The position numbers and the translations under genes are program-made. Shown in pieces: positions 8,113-16,713 of a stretch of DNA of 59,639 nt (the stretch's first letter is position 1; each line of letters starts with the position of its first letter). Location of the stretch: the NCBI RefSeq assembly GCF_000813725.1, contig NZ_JWLD01000084.1, forward strand, positions 1-59,639, read 5' to 3'. The DNA is from Leisingera sp. ANG-Vp (lineage in GTDB: Bacteria > Pseudomonadota > Alphaproteobacteria > Rhodobacterales > Rhodobacteraceae). Below the pieces are notes generated by a model, which made no database searches, was not told the origin of the DNA, and saw only the letters and a list, made by a program, of their open reading frames with translations.

Positions 8113-8730
8113 ATGAACCAGCAAGCCAGCGTCCTGCGCACCGGCCGGAAATTCGACCAGGTCCTGGAGGGCGCACGCGAGGTCTTCCTGGCCGATGGAT
8201 TCGAAGGCGCCAGCGTCGACAAAATTGCCAAGGCGGCGGGGGTCTCCAAGGCAACGCTGTACAGCTATTTTCCTGACAAGCGGATGCTGTTCATGGAGGT
8301 GGTGCGCTCGGTCTGTGTCCAGCAAGCGGAAAACCCGCTGGATCTGGCGGCGGCCAGCTGCGGCCCGCAGGAGGTGCTGCGGGTGGCGGCGGAACATGTG
8401 CATGGGGTTCTGATGGGCGGCATCAGCCTGCAGCTGTTCCGGATCTTCGTGGCTGAGGCTGACCGCTTCCCTGAGCTGGGTCCGATGTTCTACGAAAGCG
8501 GTCCAATGGTGCTGCACGGGCAGATTCGCGACTATCTGGCGGTTGCTGCGGAACGGGGCGAACTGGCAATTGCGGATGTTGATCTGGCTGCCGCGCAGTT
8601 CGTCGAACTGTGCAAGGCGGATATCTTTTTGCGCTTCCTGTTCAATGTCGACGAGGCGTTCTCTGAAGCAGAGCGCAAGCGGGTGATTGACGGGGCAATC
8701 GGGACTTTTATGGCGCGCTACGGCGCCTGA
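8113..8730 (+). CDS. TetR/AcrR family transcriptional regulator
   Basis: 205 aa. The N-terminal helix-turn-helix (about residues 15-60) reads GAREVFLADGFEGASVDKIAKAAGVSKATLYSYFPDKRMLF, an almost canonical TetR DNA-binding domain (described here in two parts: GAREVFLADGFEGASV and AGVSKATLYSYFPDK). The C-terminal all-helical ligand domain resembles AcrR-type C-terminal domains. The ligand and targets are unknown; neighbours are mbfA (divergent) and a cytochrome c (convergent). CGAGGAGT precedes the start. Confidence 0.92.
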   Translation: MNQQASVLRTGRKFDQVLEGAREVFLADGFEGASVDKIAKAAGVSKATLYSYFPDKRMLFMEVVRSVCVQQAENPLDLAAASCGPQEVLRVAAEHVHGVLMGGISLQLFRIFVAEADRFPELGPMFYESGPMVLHGQIRDYLAVAAERGELAIADVDLAAAQFVELCKADIFLRFLFNVDEAFSEAERKRVIDGAIGTFMARYGA

Positions 8731-8765
8731 AGGGGCAGACCATCCCGCTTGTCCTGGCTGATGTT

Positions 8766-8787
8766 CCGGCGGCTGCTCTGCCGCCGG
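8766..8787. terminator. Bidirectional terminator-like hairpin between TetR and cytochrome genes
   Basis: Perfect 7-bp stem CCGGCGG / CCGCCGG around an 8-base loop, between two convergent genes. No strong T-run on either side. Confidence 0.5.
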
Positions 8788-8791
8788 TCTG

Positions 8792-9268
8792 TTAGTGGGT
8801 AATGAAAGTGTTCGGCGTGTTGCGGTAGGTCTCGTGACAGCCGAGGCAGCTTTGCATCAGGCTGGGCAGAGTCCGGCGCAGCCCGGGCAGGGAGCGTGCG
8901 TTGAGTGATTTGGCAGCCGCTTGTGCCATTTCGGCGCGGTTTTCGAAATCCTTCCAGCTATGCCAGATCAGCGGCCGTGCATTGGAACGCGGATCCAGCC
9001 GCGGTTTTTTGAAATGCTTGCGGATCGACTTGGTGGATTTGACCAGCAGCCGCCGCGCCGCGCGGGCCCTGTCCTGATCAAAAGTGCTGCGCCCGGCCAT
9101 CATGCCGGTGAGTTCGTCCAGCGCTGCCTTTTGCGAGGTCATCAAGGCAATCCGGCGGGCGACATGCTTGTCATAACCGCTGCCGGCCGTGCTGGGGGCA
9201 GAGCTGCCAATGGCCAGTGCGGCAATCACCGCCAGAAAGACCGCGGCTTTGTGCCGGCGGGCGTTCAT
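8792..9268 (-). CDS. Periplasmic class II c-type cytochrome (cytochrome c'-like), 158 aa
   Basis: The N-terminus MNARRHKAAVFLAVIAALAIGSS is a signal peptide, followed by a four-helix-bundle-like chain and a single C-terminal heme site, SCLGCHETYR (CLGCH at 141-145), as in class II cytochromes c. The start at 9268 was chosen over an upstream in-frame start at 9370 because AGAGGTG precedes it and it begins the signal peptide directly. Cytochromes c' bind NO or transfer electrons in the periplasm. No partner gene is adjacent. Confidence 0.88.
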   Translation of the reverse strand: MNARRHKAAVFLAVIAALAIGSSAPSTAGSGYDKHVARRIALMTSQKAALDELTGMMAGRSTFDQDRARAARRLLVKSTKSIRKHFKKPRLDPRSNARPLIWHSWKDFENRAEMAQAAAKSLNARSLPGLRRTLPSLMQSCLGCHETYRNTPNTFITH

Positions 9269-9307
9269 CGCGGCACCTCTTGGCGTGCGGAGCGAATCAA
9301 ATGACAA

Positions 9308-9322
9308 GAACAAAATAAGAAC
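9308..9322. promoter_or_regulatory. LexA (SOS) box at imuB
   Basis: GAAC-AAAATAA-GAAC is an exact match to the alphaproteobacterial LexA operator GAAC-N7-GAAC (GTTC-N7-GTTC on the other strand). It lies upstream of imuB, a gene known to be damage-inducible in many proteobacteria, and just upstream of the divergent cytochrome gene. Confidence 0.85.
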
Positions 9323-9405
9323 ATATAGTGTGGCACTCCCATAATCGGGCTGGCTCCGGGCCTGTTTCACCCGTCGCTATGCCCCCGTTTGCATGCCTGC
9401 TGCCC

Positions 9406-11100
9406 ATGTCCCACCGCCGTATCTTATCGCTTTGGTTTCCGCGTCTTGGGGCGGAACGCATCATGCGGGCGGAGCGCGGCGGGATTACCGGGCCGCTGGC
9501 CGTTGCCGGGGAAGTGTCCAACACGCAGGTTATTTCCGCGTTAAACGCCGCCGCTTTGGCGGAAGGCCTGCAGCCCGGCCAGCCGCTGCGCGATGCGCAT
9601 GCGATGTGCTCAGGCCTGGTGGTGCGGCCGCGCAACCGGGCCGCCGAGGCGGCGTTTCTGGCAGCGCTCAGGCGCTGGGCGGGCAAGTTCAGCCCCTGGG
9701 TGGCCGAGGCCGGGGAGGAGGGGCTGGTGCTCGACATCAGCGGCTGTGCGCATCTGTTCGGCGGCGAGGCGGCGCTGATGGAGACGGCGGGGCGCGATTG
9801 TGCGGAGATGGGCCTCAGCGTGCAGATGGGGCTGGCGGATACTCTGGGCGCGGCCTGGGCGCTGGCGCGGTATGCGGGCGCGGAGGCGGTGCCGGACCGC
9901 ACCGGCGACGCCATTGATCAGGAGGCGCCCGCCACCCGCGCCCGGGCGCAGAAACGCACGCCGCGGCAGAGCGCCAAACGCCGCCACTGGACCCGGGGCG
10001 GGGCAGCGCCGCAGGTGCAGGCGCCGCCGCCGCAGATGGGCCGGATTGCCGAACCGGGGCAGGCCTATGCCGCGCTTGGGCCCTTGCCGGTGGCAGCGCT
10101 GCGGCTGGACGGGGCTATGGTGGCGCAGCTGAACCGGCTGGGATTGCGCCGGATCGGCGACCTGCTGGGGCAGCCGCGGGCGGGGCTGGCGCGCCGTTTC
10201 GGCCGCGGGCTGGTCCTGCGGCTGGACCAGGCGATGGGCAGCGCGCCGGAACCGGTCTCGCCCGCCCGCAGCCCGGATCATTTTGCGGTGCGGCTGACCC
10301 TGCCGGAACCGATCGGGCTGATGGAGGATCTGCTGGCGGGCATCGACAGGATGCTGCCCCGGCTCTGCGCCCGGCTGGAGGCGCGCGGCCGGGGCCTGCG
10401 CAGCCTGCGGCTGGAAGCGCACCGCTGCGACCAGGCGATGGAGACGGTGGCGGTGGGTCTGGCGCGGGCGACCCGCGATCCGGCCCGCATCCGGCCCCTG
10501 CTGGAGATGAAGCTGGAGCAGATCGATGCAGGCTACGGCATCGACATGCTGCGGCTGGAGGCCCTGCAGACCGAAGCCATCCACGACCGTACCCCCGCAG
10601 GCCATGCCGAGGCAGGCGCTGCGGCGCGCGCCCGGCAGGAGGCCCGGCAGGCGGATGAGGCGACGCTGGAGGATCTGATCGGCCGTCTTGGCGCCCGGCT
10701 GGGGCTGGAGGCGGTCACCCGCTATCACCCGGCTGAAAGCCATATCCCGGAAAAGAGCTTCACCGTGCAGGCGGCGGCCTGGAGCGAGCCTGCGGCGGGC
10801 GATTGGCCGCGTGCCTCCCGCCCGCGCCCGCTGCTGCTGTGGCGGCCCGAACTGGTTCATGCGCCGCAGGTGCCGCAGGTGCCGGAACGCTTCCGCTGGC
10901 GCGGCCGCGACTGGGCGCTGGCCGGTGCTGAAGGCCCCGAGCGGATTGCGCCGGAGTGGTGGCTGGAAGATCCCGAGTGGCGCAGCGGCGTGCGCGACTA
11001 CTGGGTGGTGGTGACCGCCTGCGGTGCGCGGCTGTGGCTGTTCTTTGCCCATGGCGGCGCGCTGTCGGGGGGATGGTTCTGCCATGGGTCATTTGCCTGA
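9406..11100 (+). CDS. imuB: ImuB, Y-family DNA polymerase-like mutagenesis protein
   Basis: The protein starts MSHRRILSLWFPRLGAERI and is about 564 aa. It has the palm region with PLAVAGEVSNTQVISALNAAA and a little-finger/C-terminal region ending PERIAPEWWLEDPEW, the conserved ImuB tail (E-WW) near WRGRDWALAGAEGPERI. ImuB lacks the polymerase catalytic acids and works as a scaffold with ImuA and DnaE2 in SOS mutagenesis. An insert of basic residues (about 190-230) is unusually Arg/Ala-rich. Upstream in-frame starts at 9328 and 9379 exist, but conservation begins at SHRRILSLWFP. The SOS box ends 83 bases upstream. No imuA or dnaE2 is adjacent. Confidence 0.88.
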   Translation: MSHRRILSLWFPRLGAERIMRAERGGITGPLAVAGEVSNTQVISALNAAALAEGLQPGQPLRDAHAMCSGLVVRPRNRAAEAAFLAALRRWAGKFSPWVAEAGEEGLVLDISGCAHLFGGEAALMETAGRDCAEMGLSVQMGLADTLGAAWALARYAGAEAVPDRTGDAIDQEAPATRARAQKRTPRQSAKRRHWTRGGAAPQVQAPPPQMGRIAEPGQAYAALGPLPVAALRLDGAMVAQLNRLGLRRIGDLLGQPRAGLARRFGRGLVLRLDQAMGSAPEPVSPARSPDHFAVRLTLPEPIGLMEDLLAGIDRMLPRLCARLEARGRGLRSLRLEAHRCDQAMETVAVGLARATRDPARIRPLLEMKLEQIDAGYGIDMLRLEALQTEAIHDRTPAGHAEAGAAARARQEARQADEATLEDLIGRLGARLGLEAVTRYHPAESHIPEKSFTVQAAAWSEPAAGDWPRASRPRPLLLWRPELVHAPQVPQVPERFRWRGRDWALAGAEGPERIAPEWWLEDPEWRSGVRDYWVVVTACGARLWLFFAHGGALSGGWFCHGSFA

Positions 11101-11174
11101 AAGGCGCGGACCGTTCGGCGGCGGACGAATGGTTTTTCTTGGGCAGGTATCAAAGAAGGGCGTAGGATGGGGCC

Positions 11175-11864
11175 ATGATCACACCGCGTTTCGATATCCT
11201 GGGCCAGGCCATCAGCGACGCCAGCCGCACGCAAATGCTGTGCGAGCTGATGGAGGGGCGGGCCTATACCAACAAGGAGCTGGCGGCGGCTGCCGGGGTG
11301 ACGCCGCAGACCGCCTCGGCGCATCTGCGGATGCTGCAGGATGCGGGCCTTGTGGTGGCCGAAAAACGCGGCCGCTGCGTCTATCACCGGCTGGCCAGTG
11401 CCGAGGTGGCCCATGCCCTGGAGCAGCTGGCGGCAATTGCGCCGGCGGACAGCCTGCACCGGGCCCAGCAGCGCAAGGCAGGCGGCCTGGCCCAGCTGCG
11501 CAGCTGTTATGACCATCTGGCCGGGCCTTTGGCAGTGGCGATGACCCGGGCGTTTCTGGACCGCGGCATGCTGGTGGAGGCCGATGGCGCCTTCCGCGCG
11601 GAGCCTGCCGGGGAGTGGCTGAAGATGGGGGTGCTGCTGCCGGAGAGACCCGCGCGCCAGCCCTTTGCCCGGCCCTGCCTGGACTGGACCGAGCGCAAAC
11701 TGCATGTGGCAGGCCCGATGGGGCGGCAGATCCTGGATCACGCGCTGGACAGCGGCTGGGTCAAACGGCACCGGCACAAGCGCGGCCTGGTGCTGACGGC
11801 GCCGGGACGGGCAGCGCTGGAGCAGATTCTGGGCGTGCAATGCGGAGAGCTGGCAGCGGCCTGA
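11175..11864 (+). CDS. ArsR-type winged-helix transcriptional regulator
   Basis: 229 aa. The N-terminal winged helix (about 1-80) includes DILGQAISDASRTQMLCELM, YTNKELAAAAGVTPQTASAH and HLRMLQDAGLVVAEKRGRCV, a typical ArsR-like DNA-binding domain. The C-terminal about 130 residues form a helical extension (SCYDHLAGPLAVAMTRAFL, ending LGVQCGELAAA) found in a subgroup of larger ArsR proteins. No metal-binding cysteine cluster is obvious. Target genes are unknown. Confidence 0.88.
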   Translation: MITPRFDILGQAISDASRTQMLCELMEGRAYTNKELAAAAGVTPQTASAHLRMLQDAGLVVAEKRGRCVYHRLASAEVAHALEQLAAIAPADSLHRAQQRKAGGLAQLRSCYDHLAGPLAVAMTRAFLDRGMLVEADGAFRAEPAGEWLKMGVLLPERPARQPFARPCLDWTERKLHVAGPMGRQILDHALDSGWVKRHRHKRGLVLTAPGRAALEQILGVQCGELAAA

Positions 11865-11978
11865 ACCCTTCAAAACATGGGGAAACCGGGGTGCGGCGGC
11901 TGTGCGCCGGCTGCATCACAGAAAAATTCGAACGTCATAAACCTTGATTTGCAGGGGGAAAGAGGCAAGCTTTATCTT

Positions 11979-12323
11979 ATGAGCTTTGATCAGGTGCAGC
12001 CTTTTCCCGGATCTCCCATTCCTCAGCAAGTCGCATTTGACCGGCGGGAACTGTCGGTCATTTTGACGTTGTACGGCCGCATGGTCGCGGCAGGCGAATG
12101 GCGTGATTACGGGATTTCTTCCTTGCGTGATCTGGCAGTGTTCTCGGTCTTCCGGCGCACGGCAGAGCATCCGCTCTACCGTATCGAAAAACGCCCCAAG
12201 CTGCGGCAGCGGCAGGGGCAGTATTCGGTGGTCGGCATGGACGGGCACATCCTCAAGCGCGGTGCAGACTTGAAAACCGTGCTGCGGGTGCTGGAGCGCA
12301 AGCTGATCCGCTCCGTGGAGTAG
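11979..12323 (+). CDS. DUF2794 family protein (114 aa)
   Basis: Small basic protein starting MSFDQVQPFPGSP, with VAFDRRELSVILTLYGRMVAAGEWRDY (cited as FDRRELSVILTLYGRMVAAG) and YRIEKRPKLRQRQGQYSVVG, a conserved pattern of the alphaproteobacterial DUF2794 family. The start at 11979 replaces an upstream in-frame ATG because the family begins here and a GGGGGAAAGAGG tract precedes it. The function is unknown. It is convergent with the NlpC/P60 gene. Confidence 0.85.
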   Translation: MSFDQVQPFPGSPIPQQVAFDRRELSVILTLYGRMVAAGEWRDYGISSLRDLAVFSVFRRTAEHPLYRIEKRPKLRQRQGQYSVVGMDGHILKRGADLKTVLRVLERKLIRSVE

Positions 12324-12349
12324 CCGCGGGGATCGCGGCGGAGCGGGGA

Positions 12350-12371
12350 CCGGAAAATTCGAATTTTCCGG
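12350..12371. terminator. Perfect 22-bp palindrome between convergent genes
   Basis: Arms CCGGAAAATTC / GAATTTTCCGG, followed by a second small hairpin around AAGATCTTCGCAAGAT. It lies between the DUF2794 and NlpC genes that point at each other, so it most likely terminates both. Confidence 0.5.
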
Positions 12372-12418
12372 CCAAAGATCTTCGCAAGATTTTTGCCGCC
12401 TGCGGCTGCCGGTCCGGC

Positions 12419-13237
12419 CTATGCCAGCCGTTTATGCGCGGTGAGCGGGCCATCGCCCTGCGCCTCAATCCGTTCGATTGCCGCGCCGATGGGTTCGAGG
12501 GCCACTGCCATGTCATGAGCATTGGCGTGGATCAGCGTCTGCGCATCCCGCACCATGGCCACGTGGCCTTTCCAGAACAGCAGGTCGCCGCGGTGATAGT
12601 CTTCGGCCGGTGCGCCCAGCTCCGTCTCCTGCATGTCGCTGTCGCCGGGGCAGGGGATGCCGCACGCCAGGAGTGCCGCTTGCACCAAGCCGGAGCAGTC
12701 GATGCCAAAGCAGCTGTTGCCGCCCCAAAGATACGGCGTGCCGAGGAACAGCTCTGCCACCGCTGCCGGGTCATCTGTATGGGCGCCAAGCGGTGACAGG
12801 TGGCGGGCAGGGATGAAGCCAAGGTTGGTTTCCAGGAACCGCCCTTCGCCGCCCAGGACCTGCACCCGGCTGCCATGGCTGAGGGCCTGGGCCTCAGGCG
12901 ATTTGAAATCATCTGCCGTATAGGCGTGAGTGGCAGGAGCGCTGACCCAATGTGTCGCCTCAAAGGGCGAAGTGAGTGATGAACTGGGCAGATAGCCCAC
13001 GTATCCATCTTTGGCCGCCTGCAGGAAGGACCAGCCGCCTCGGTCTTCATAGACGGTGACCGGCTCGCCGTAGACAAGCTGGCGGTCGCGGGCGCCATCC
13101 GGCGCGCGCAGCAGGTCTGCAACCGGCACACTGATGCGGGCGGAAGTTCCGTCTACCCGCTCAATGCCCTCTGGCACATCTTCCAGATGCGCGGCGGCGA
13201 CGCGGGTGTTTATGGGCAGGCGGCGGCGGTCGGCCAT
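12419..13237 (-). CDS. C40 (NlpC/P60) family cysteine peptidase with SH3-like domains
   Basis: 272 aa starting MADRRRLPINTRV. N-terminal bacterial SH3-like region (about 30-150) is followed by the NlpC/P60 domain with the catalytic motif CFGIDCSGLVQAALL (Cys about 181) and GHVAMVRD supplying the His. Such proteins cut gamma-D-glutamyl-diamino acid bonds in peptidoglycan peptides. An in-frame TTG at 13246 overlaps the upstream stop, but the ATG at 13237 has a better-placed GGAG. It follows the M17 peptidase by only 5 bases, so the two are likely one operon for murein- or cytosolic peptide turnover. Confidence 0.9.
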   Translation of the reverse strand: MADRRRLPINTRVAAAHLEDVPEGIERVDGTSARISVPVADLLRAPDGARDRQLVYGEPVTVYEDRGGWSFLQAAKDGYVGYLPSSSLTSPFEATHWVSAPATHAYTADDFKSPEAQALSHGSRVQVLGGEGRFLETNLGFIPARHLSPLGAHTDDPAAVAELFLGTPYLWGGNSCFGIDCSGLVQAALLACGIPCPGDSDMQETELGAPAEDYHRGDLLFWKGHVAMVRDAQTLIHANAHDMAVALEPIGAAIERIEAQGDGPLTAHKRLA

Positions 13238-13242
13238 AAGGT

Positions 13243-14625
13243 TCAAAGCTCCAGCATGCCCGGCAAGGCGGCAAAGAGCGCGCGGGCGCCTTGCAAGGCG
13301 CCGCCCTTGGGACGGCCCGGCGCGGCGGCCGGGGTCCAGCCGTAGATGTCGAAATGCATGTAGCGGGCCTCGCCTGCAAAGCGGCGCAGGAACAGGGCCG
13401 CGGTAATCGATCCCGCAAAGCCGCCTGACGGTGCGTTGTCGAGGTCGGCGATGCCGGGTTCGATCATCTTTTCATAAGGCTCGTGGAAGGGCATCCGCCA
13501 GACCGGATCTGCATTGGCAGCGGCACTTGCGGACAGTGCGGCGGCATCGGCGTCATGATCGGTATAGAAGGGCGAGAGGTCCGGGCCCACTGCCACACGC
13601 GCAGCGCCGGTGAGGGTCGCCATGGAGATCAGCAAATCGGGCTCTTCCTCGGCAGCCAGCGCCAGGGCATCGGCCAGCACCAGGCGGCCTTCGGCGTCGG
13701 TGTTGTTGATCTCGACCGTCAGCCCCTTGCGCGAGGTGAGCACATCGCCGGGGCGGAAGGCGGGGCCGGAGACGGCGTTTTCCACCGCGGGAATCAGCAC
13801 CCGCAGCTGCAGCGGCAGGTTTGCGGCCATGATCATCCGGGCGAGCCCCAGCACATTGGCGGCACCGCCCATGTCCTTTTTCATCAAGGCCATGCTGTTG
13901 CCGGGCTTGAGGTTCAGCCCGCCGGTGTCAAAGCAGACGCCCTTGCCTACCAGGGTGAGTTTCGGTCCGGCATTGCCCCAGCGCAGGTCGATCAGCCGCG
14001 GCGCACGGTCCGAGGCGCGGCCGACGGTGTGAATCAGCGGGAAGTTCTGCTCCAGCAGTTCGGTGCCGGTGATGACTGAGGCCTGGGCGCCGAATTCCTC
14101 TGCCAGGGCCGCGGCGGCGGCCTGCAGCTCGTCCGGCCCCATGTCTGAGGCCGGGGTGTTGATCAGGTCGCGGGTCAGGCATTCGGCAGCCGCCAGCGAT
14201 TCGATGGCATCCGCATCAATGCCTTCGGGGGCGACCAGCCCCGCAGCCCCGCCCTTGCCCTCTTTGTAGCGGCCGAAACGGTAGGCAGTCAGCAGCCAGC
14301 CCAGCGTTTCCGTGGCCGCAGAGTCTTCCGGCAGGCCGGAGGCAATCCGGTAGGTGTCCCCGGGCAGTTTCTGCGCGGCTTCGGCCAGCACGAAACGGCG
14401 GCGCGCCCGCTGGGCGGAGCTGCCGTAGCCGGCCAGGGCCATCTCAAGGCTTCCGTCTTCTGCGGGCACTGCCAGTGCCTGGCCGCAGGCGCCAGTGAAG
14501 CCCTGTGCCTTGGCCCAGGCCTGAACGCGCTGCGGCTGGCCCGAGAGCCAGCTTTCGCAGGTGTCAGAAGAGAGGATGTGCAGCGGACAGGCGTCCGGGC
14601 TGGCAGCGGCAAAGACGGGCGGCAT
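13243..14625 (-). CDS. M17 leucyl aminopeptidase family protein
   Basis: 460-aa cytosolic dizinc aminopeptidase. The signature NTDAEGRLVLADAL is intact, with upstream metal-binding residues in LVGKGVCFDTGGLNLKP and MKKDMGGAA. The N-terminal regulatory domain is shorter and more divergent than in E. coli PepA, which is common in alphaproteobacterial paralogues. It releases N-terminal amino acids from peptides. It is the first gene of the pair with the NlpC/P60 peptidase. Confidence 0.93.
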   Translation of the reverse strand: MPPVFAAASPDACPLHILSSDTCESWLSGQPQRVQAWAKAQGFTGACGQALAVPAEDGSLEMALAGYGSSAQRARRRFVLAEAAQKLPGDTYRIASGLPEDSAATETLGWLLTAYRFGRYKEGKGGAAGLVAPEGIDADAIESLAAAECLTRDLINTPASDMGPDELQAAAAALAEEFGAQASVITGTELLEQNFPLIHTVGRASDRAPRLIDLRWGNAGPKLTLVGKGVCFDTGGLNLKPGNSMALMKKDMGGAANVLGLARMIMAANLPLQLRVLIPAVENAVSGPAFRPGDVLTSRKGLTVEINNTDAEGRLVLADALALAAEEEPDLLISMATLTGAARVAVGPDLSPFYTDHDADAAALSASAAANADPVWRMPFHEPYEKMIEPGIADLDNAPSGGFAGSITAALFLRRFAGEARYMHFDIYGWTPAAAPGRPKGGALQGARALFAALPGMLEL

Positions 14626-14711
14626 GGGGATACTCCGGATTGCGGATCACGTTTGATGCGCCAGAGTAGCCGCCGCAGCGCGGCCTGCAAGCCCCGCAGG
14701 GTACGGAAAGC

Positions 14712-15101
14712 TCAGATCGTCATGTCCTGCTCGTCCCAGACCGCTGTGAGGGAGCGTTCGCCCACCCGCATCAGCCGGAACAGGATTGCTGCAACAGCCG
14801 GAGAATCCTCAGAATCAATAGCTTGTGTCACGTCATTGGCGATTGCTGCCAGCGCCGTCATGCCGATCTGATCGGCAATGGCGATCAGCGAGCGGGCGCT
14901 TTTGCGCAAAGCCATCATGTCGTTCTGCCGCCACAGACGCTCGCAATGCGTCAGGCGGACTGCCATTTCCTCAACCGCGCGGCACACCACATCTTCGGCA
15001 CCGGTTTCGCCGAGCTGCTCATAGAGCGCGGTGAGTTTGTCAGGATCAAGGCGCACTGTCTCCGAGTGCATCACTGTTAGTATATTGGCCACCACATTCA
15101 C
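14712..15101 (-). CDS. Hypothetical helical protein (129 aa), weakly Hpt-like
   Basis: Entirely helical, with no signal peptide. It carries CRAVEEMAVRLTHCERLWRQ and ALRKSARSLIAIADQIGM, a heptad-like pattern suggestive of a four-helix bundle similar to histidine-phosphotransfer domains, but the His context is not convincing. GGGTG precedes the ATG at 15101; an internal ATG at 15071 is an alternative start. No function can be assigned. It is followed by the M17 gene 86 bases further on. Confidence 0.6.
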   Translation of the reverse strand: MNVVANILTVMHSETVRLDPDKLTALYEQLGETGAEDVVCRAVEEMAVRLTHCERLWRQNDMMALRKSARSLIAIADQIGMTALAAIANDVTQAIDSEDSPAVAAILFRLMRVGERSLTAVWDEQDMTI

Positions 15102-15435
15102 CCAAATTCATTATGCCCCCACGGCACGTCTGCCAATTTGCGCCGCACAGGTTTTCAAAAGGTTTCTGCGGGGGGCTCAAATCTTTCGAATTTACTGACA
15201 ATGCTGGGAATTATCCCCAGAACGGCGCGGCGGAGCAGGGATTCGGAACTGGGATTTGCGGAACTTCCGCGGGCCTGCCGGTGCGCACCTCAAGCAGCTG
15301 TTGCCCCGCTGGAAAGCCTTGCGGCGCTCCTGTCCTTGTGAACGGCGGCGGGGCGGAAGCGGCATCTGTACTGTTTGTCAAAGGCGGGATGGGATGACCC
15401 GCATCCCACGCGGGCTGCCCTGCGCCACGGCAGGG
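15102..15435. other. 334-bp intergenic region with no recognised gene
   Basis: Lies between the small helical protein and DUF3095, both on the minus strand. It holds short hairpins (CTGGG-AATTAT-CCCAG and GGGATG-ACCCG-CATCCC) but no convincing ORF, promoter or RNA gene. It would contain the promoter of the downstream minus-strand gene. Confidence 0.4.
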
Positions 15436-16599
15436 TCAGAGGCCCCTTGGCCGGTTGCCAAAGGCGGCTGCCAGATTGGCGGCGGCCTGGGTATAACCCC
15501 CTGCCGCGCCATCGACAAAATGCACATGACCGTCTTCGACCGGCGAGGGCACAATGCAGGTCACCATGGCGGCGTCCTGCTCGTGCAGGCCGAAATGCAC
15601 CAGGCCCTCGGCGGCGGCCTGGTCCAGATGCATGCGGATCCGGTCGCGGATCTCCGGCGTGCAATCCAGCGTCATTTTTAGCCCGTCGTCGAACTTGCGG
15701 AAGTCGGAATTCGCTTTGAGCACAGACAGGTAATGCACCGGGTCGAAGCCGCCGACGCGGCGCTTGGTGATGAAAAGCAACGCGGCAAAAGCGCTGTGGG
15801 CAAGAAGGTAGAGCTTTCTTAAAACCAGCGGGGATTTGCCGCGCGACGCATGGGCTTCCAGCGCGAATCCGGCAGGGGGGAACTGCAGTTTCGGCCCGGT
15901 TTCGGGCACCGGATGGCCGTTGCTTTCCAATTCCCCGGCCATGTCCAGCAGATCCGCTGAAAGCCGGGCAAAGGCCTGCGCCGGAGTGCCGGGGGCAGGC
16001 TGGGCCACCACCGACAGGATGATCCCGTTGCGGGCCGGGGTGTTGCTCCAGCGGCAGGAAAGGCCCGAGAGGTCCGGCGGGTCGGCCTGAGGGGCAGCGG
16101 CCACCTCAAACGCCCCCGCCTTCATCTGCGCCTCGGCCCAGGCCAGGCCGCCGCCGCTGAACATGGCAAAATCGGCGTGCTCCGAGACCGCGTAGCGGGC
16201 GATCTGCACGTCCAGCCCCTCAGCCCGGACCCAGGACAGCGGCAGCATCGCGGCGCGCAGGCCAATGCCGTATTCCGCTTCGGTCCAGCTGCGCAGTGCT
16301 GCGAGAACCTGTTCCGCGGTTTCCCGGTGGCAGGGCGGCACCGCAAAGGAAGCGCCGTCGCCGCCGAAGATATAGGGGAAGGCCTCGCCCTGCAGCGCGT
16401 TGCGCATGGCGGCAATCACCGAGGCGCCGATCATGTTGACGGTCTTGTAGCGGCCTGCGGCCACCAGCCCGGTGGAGTTCACTATATCGGTGCAGCAAAG
16501 GTGCCAGTCAGGCGGCAGCGGCACAAAGCCTTCCGGGCCGGACAGGCTGGCGAAGTCCGGGGCCTTGGGGAGGCTGGCATAGAATGTGTCCGATGTCAT
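15436..16599 (-). CDS. DUF3095 family protein, class III nucleotide-cyclase-like
   Basis: 387 aa. The N-terminal half resembles a class III nucleotidyl cyclase fold: CCTDIVNSTGLVAAGRYK (D38) and YIFGGDGASFAVPP (GGDG, D81) place two acidic residues as the metal-binding pair. The C-terminal half (MTLDCTPEIRDRIR and VHFVDGAAGGYTQAA) is the family-specific part. Whether it makes a cyclic nucleotide is not known. It is divergent from the MFS gene with 114 bases between them. Confidence 0.82.
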   Translation of the reverse strand: MTSDTFYASLPKAPDFASLSGPEGFVPLPPDWHLCCTDIVNSTGLVAAGRYKTVNMIGASVIAAMRNALQGEAFPYIFGGDGASFAVPPCHRETAEQVLAALRSWTEAEYGIGLRAAMLPLSWVRAEGLDVQIARYAVSEHADFAMFSGGGLAWAEAQMKAGAFEVAAAPQADPPDLSGLSCRWSNTPARNGIILSVVAQPAPGTPAQAFARLSADLLDMAGELESNGHPVPETGPKLQFPPAGFALEAHASRGKSPLVLRKLYLLAHSAFAALLFITKRRVGGFDPVHYLSVLKANSDFRKFDDGLKMTLDCTPEIRDRIRMHLDQAAAEGLVHFGLHEQDAAMVTCIVPSPVEDGHVHFVDGAAGGYTQAAANLAAAFGNRPRGL

Positions 16600-16713
16600 G
16601 TGTTCCGCCCCGGTGCCGCGCCTGTGACCTGCCGTTCCTGCCTAAACGAATTGTGCCGCGGGGCCAAACATGCAAGCTGTGCGGCAGAAGAAAAGATCAC
16701 CGGGGGGCGGGGA

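Noticed and set aside
16177-16713. Upstream extension of the MFS frame by 179 codons
   Set aside because: It overlaps DUF3095 on the other strand and is not protein-like; the first membrane helix starts right at the ATG at 16714.
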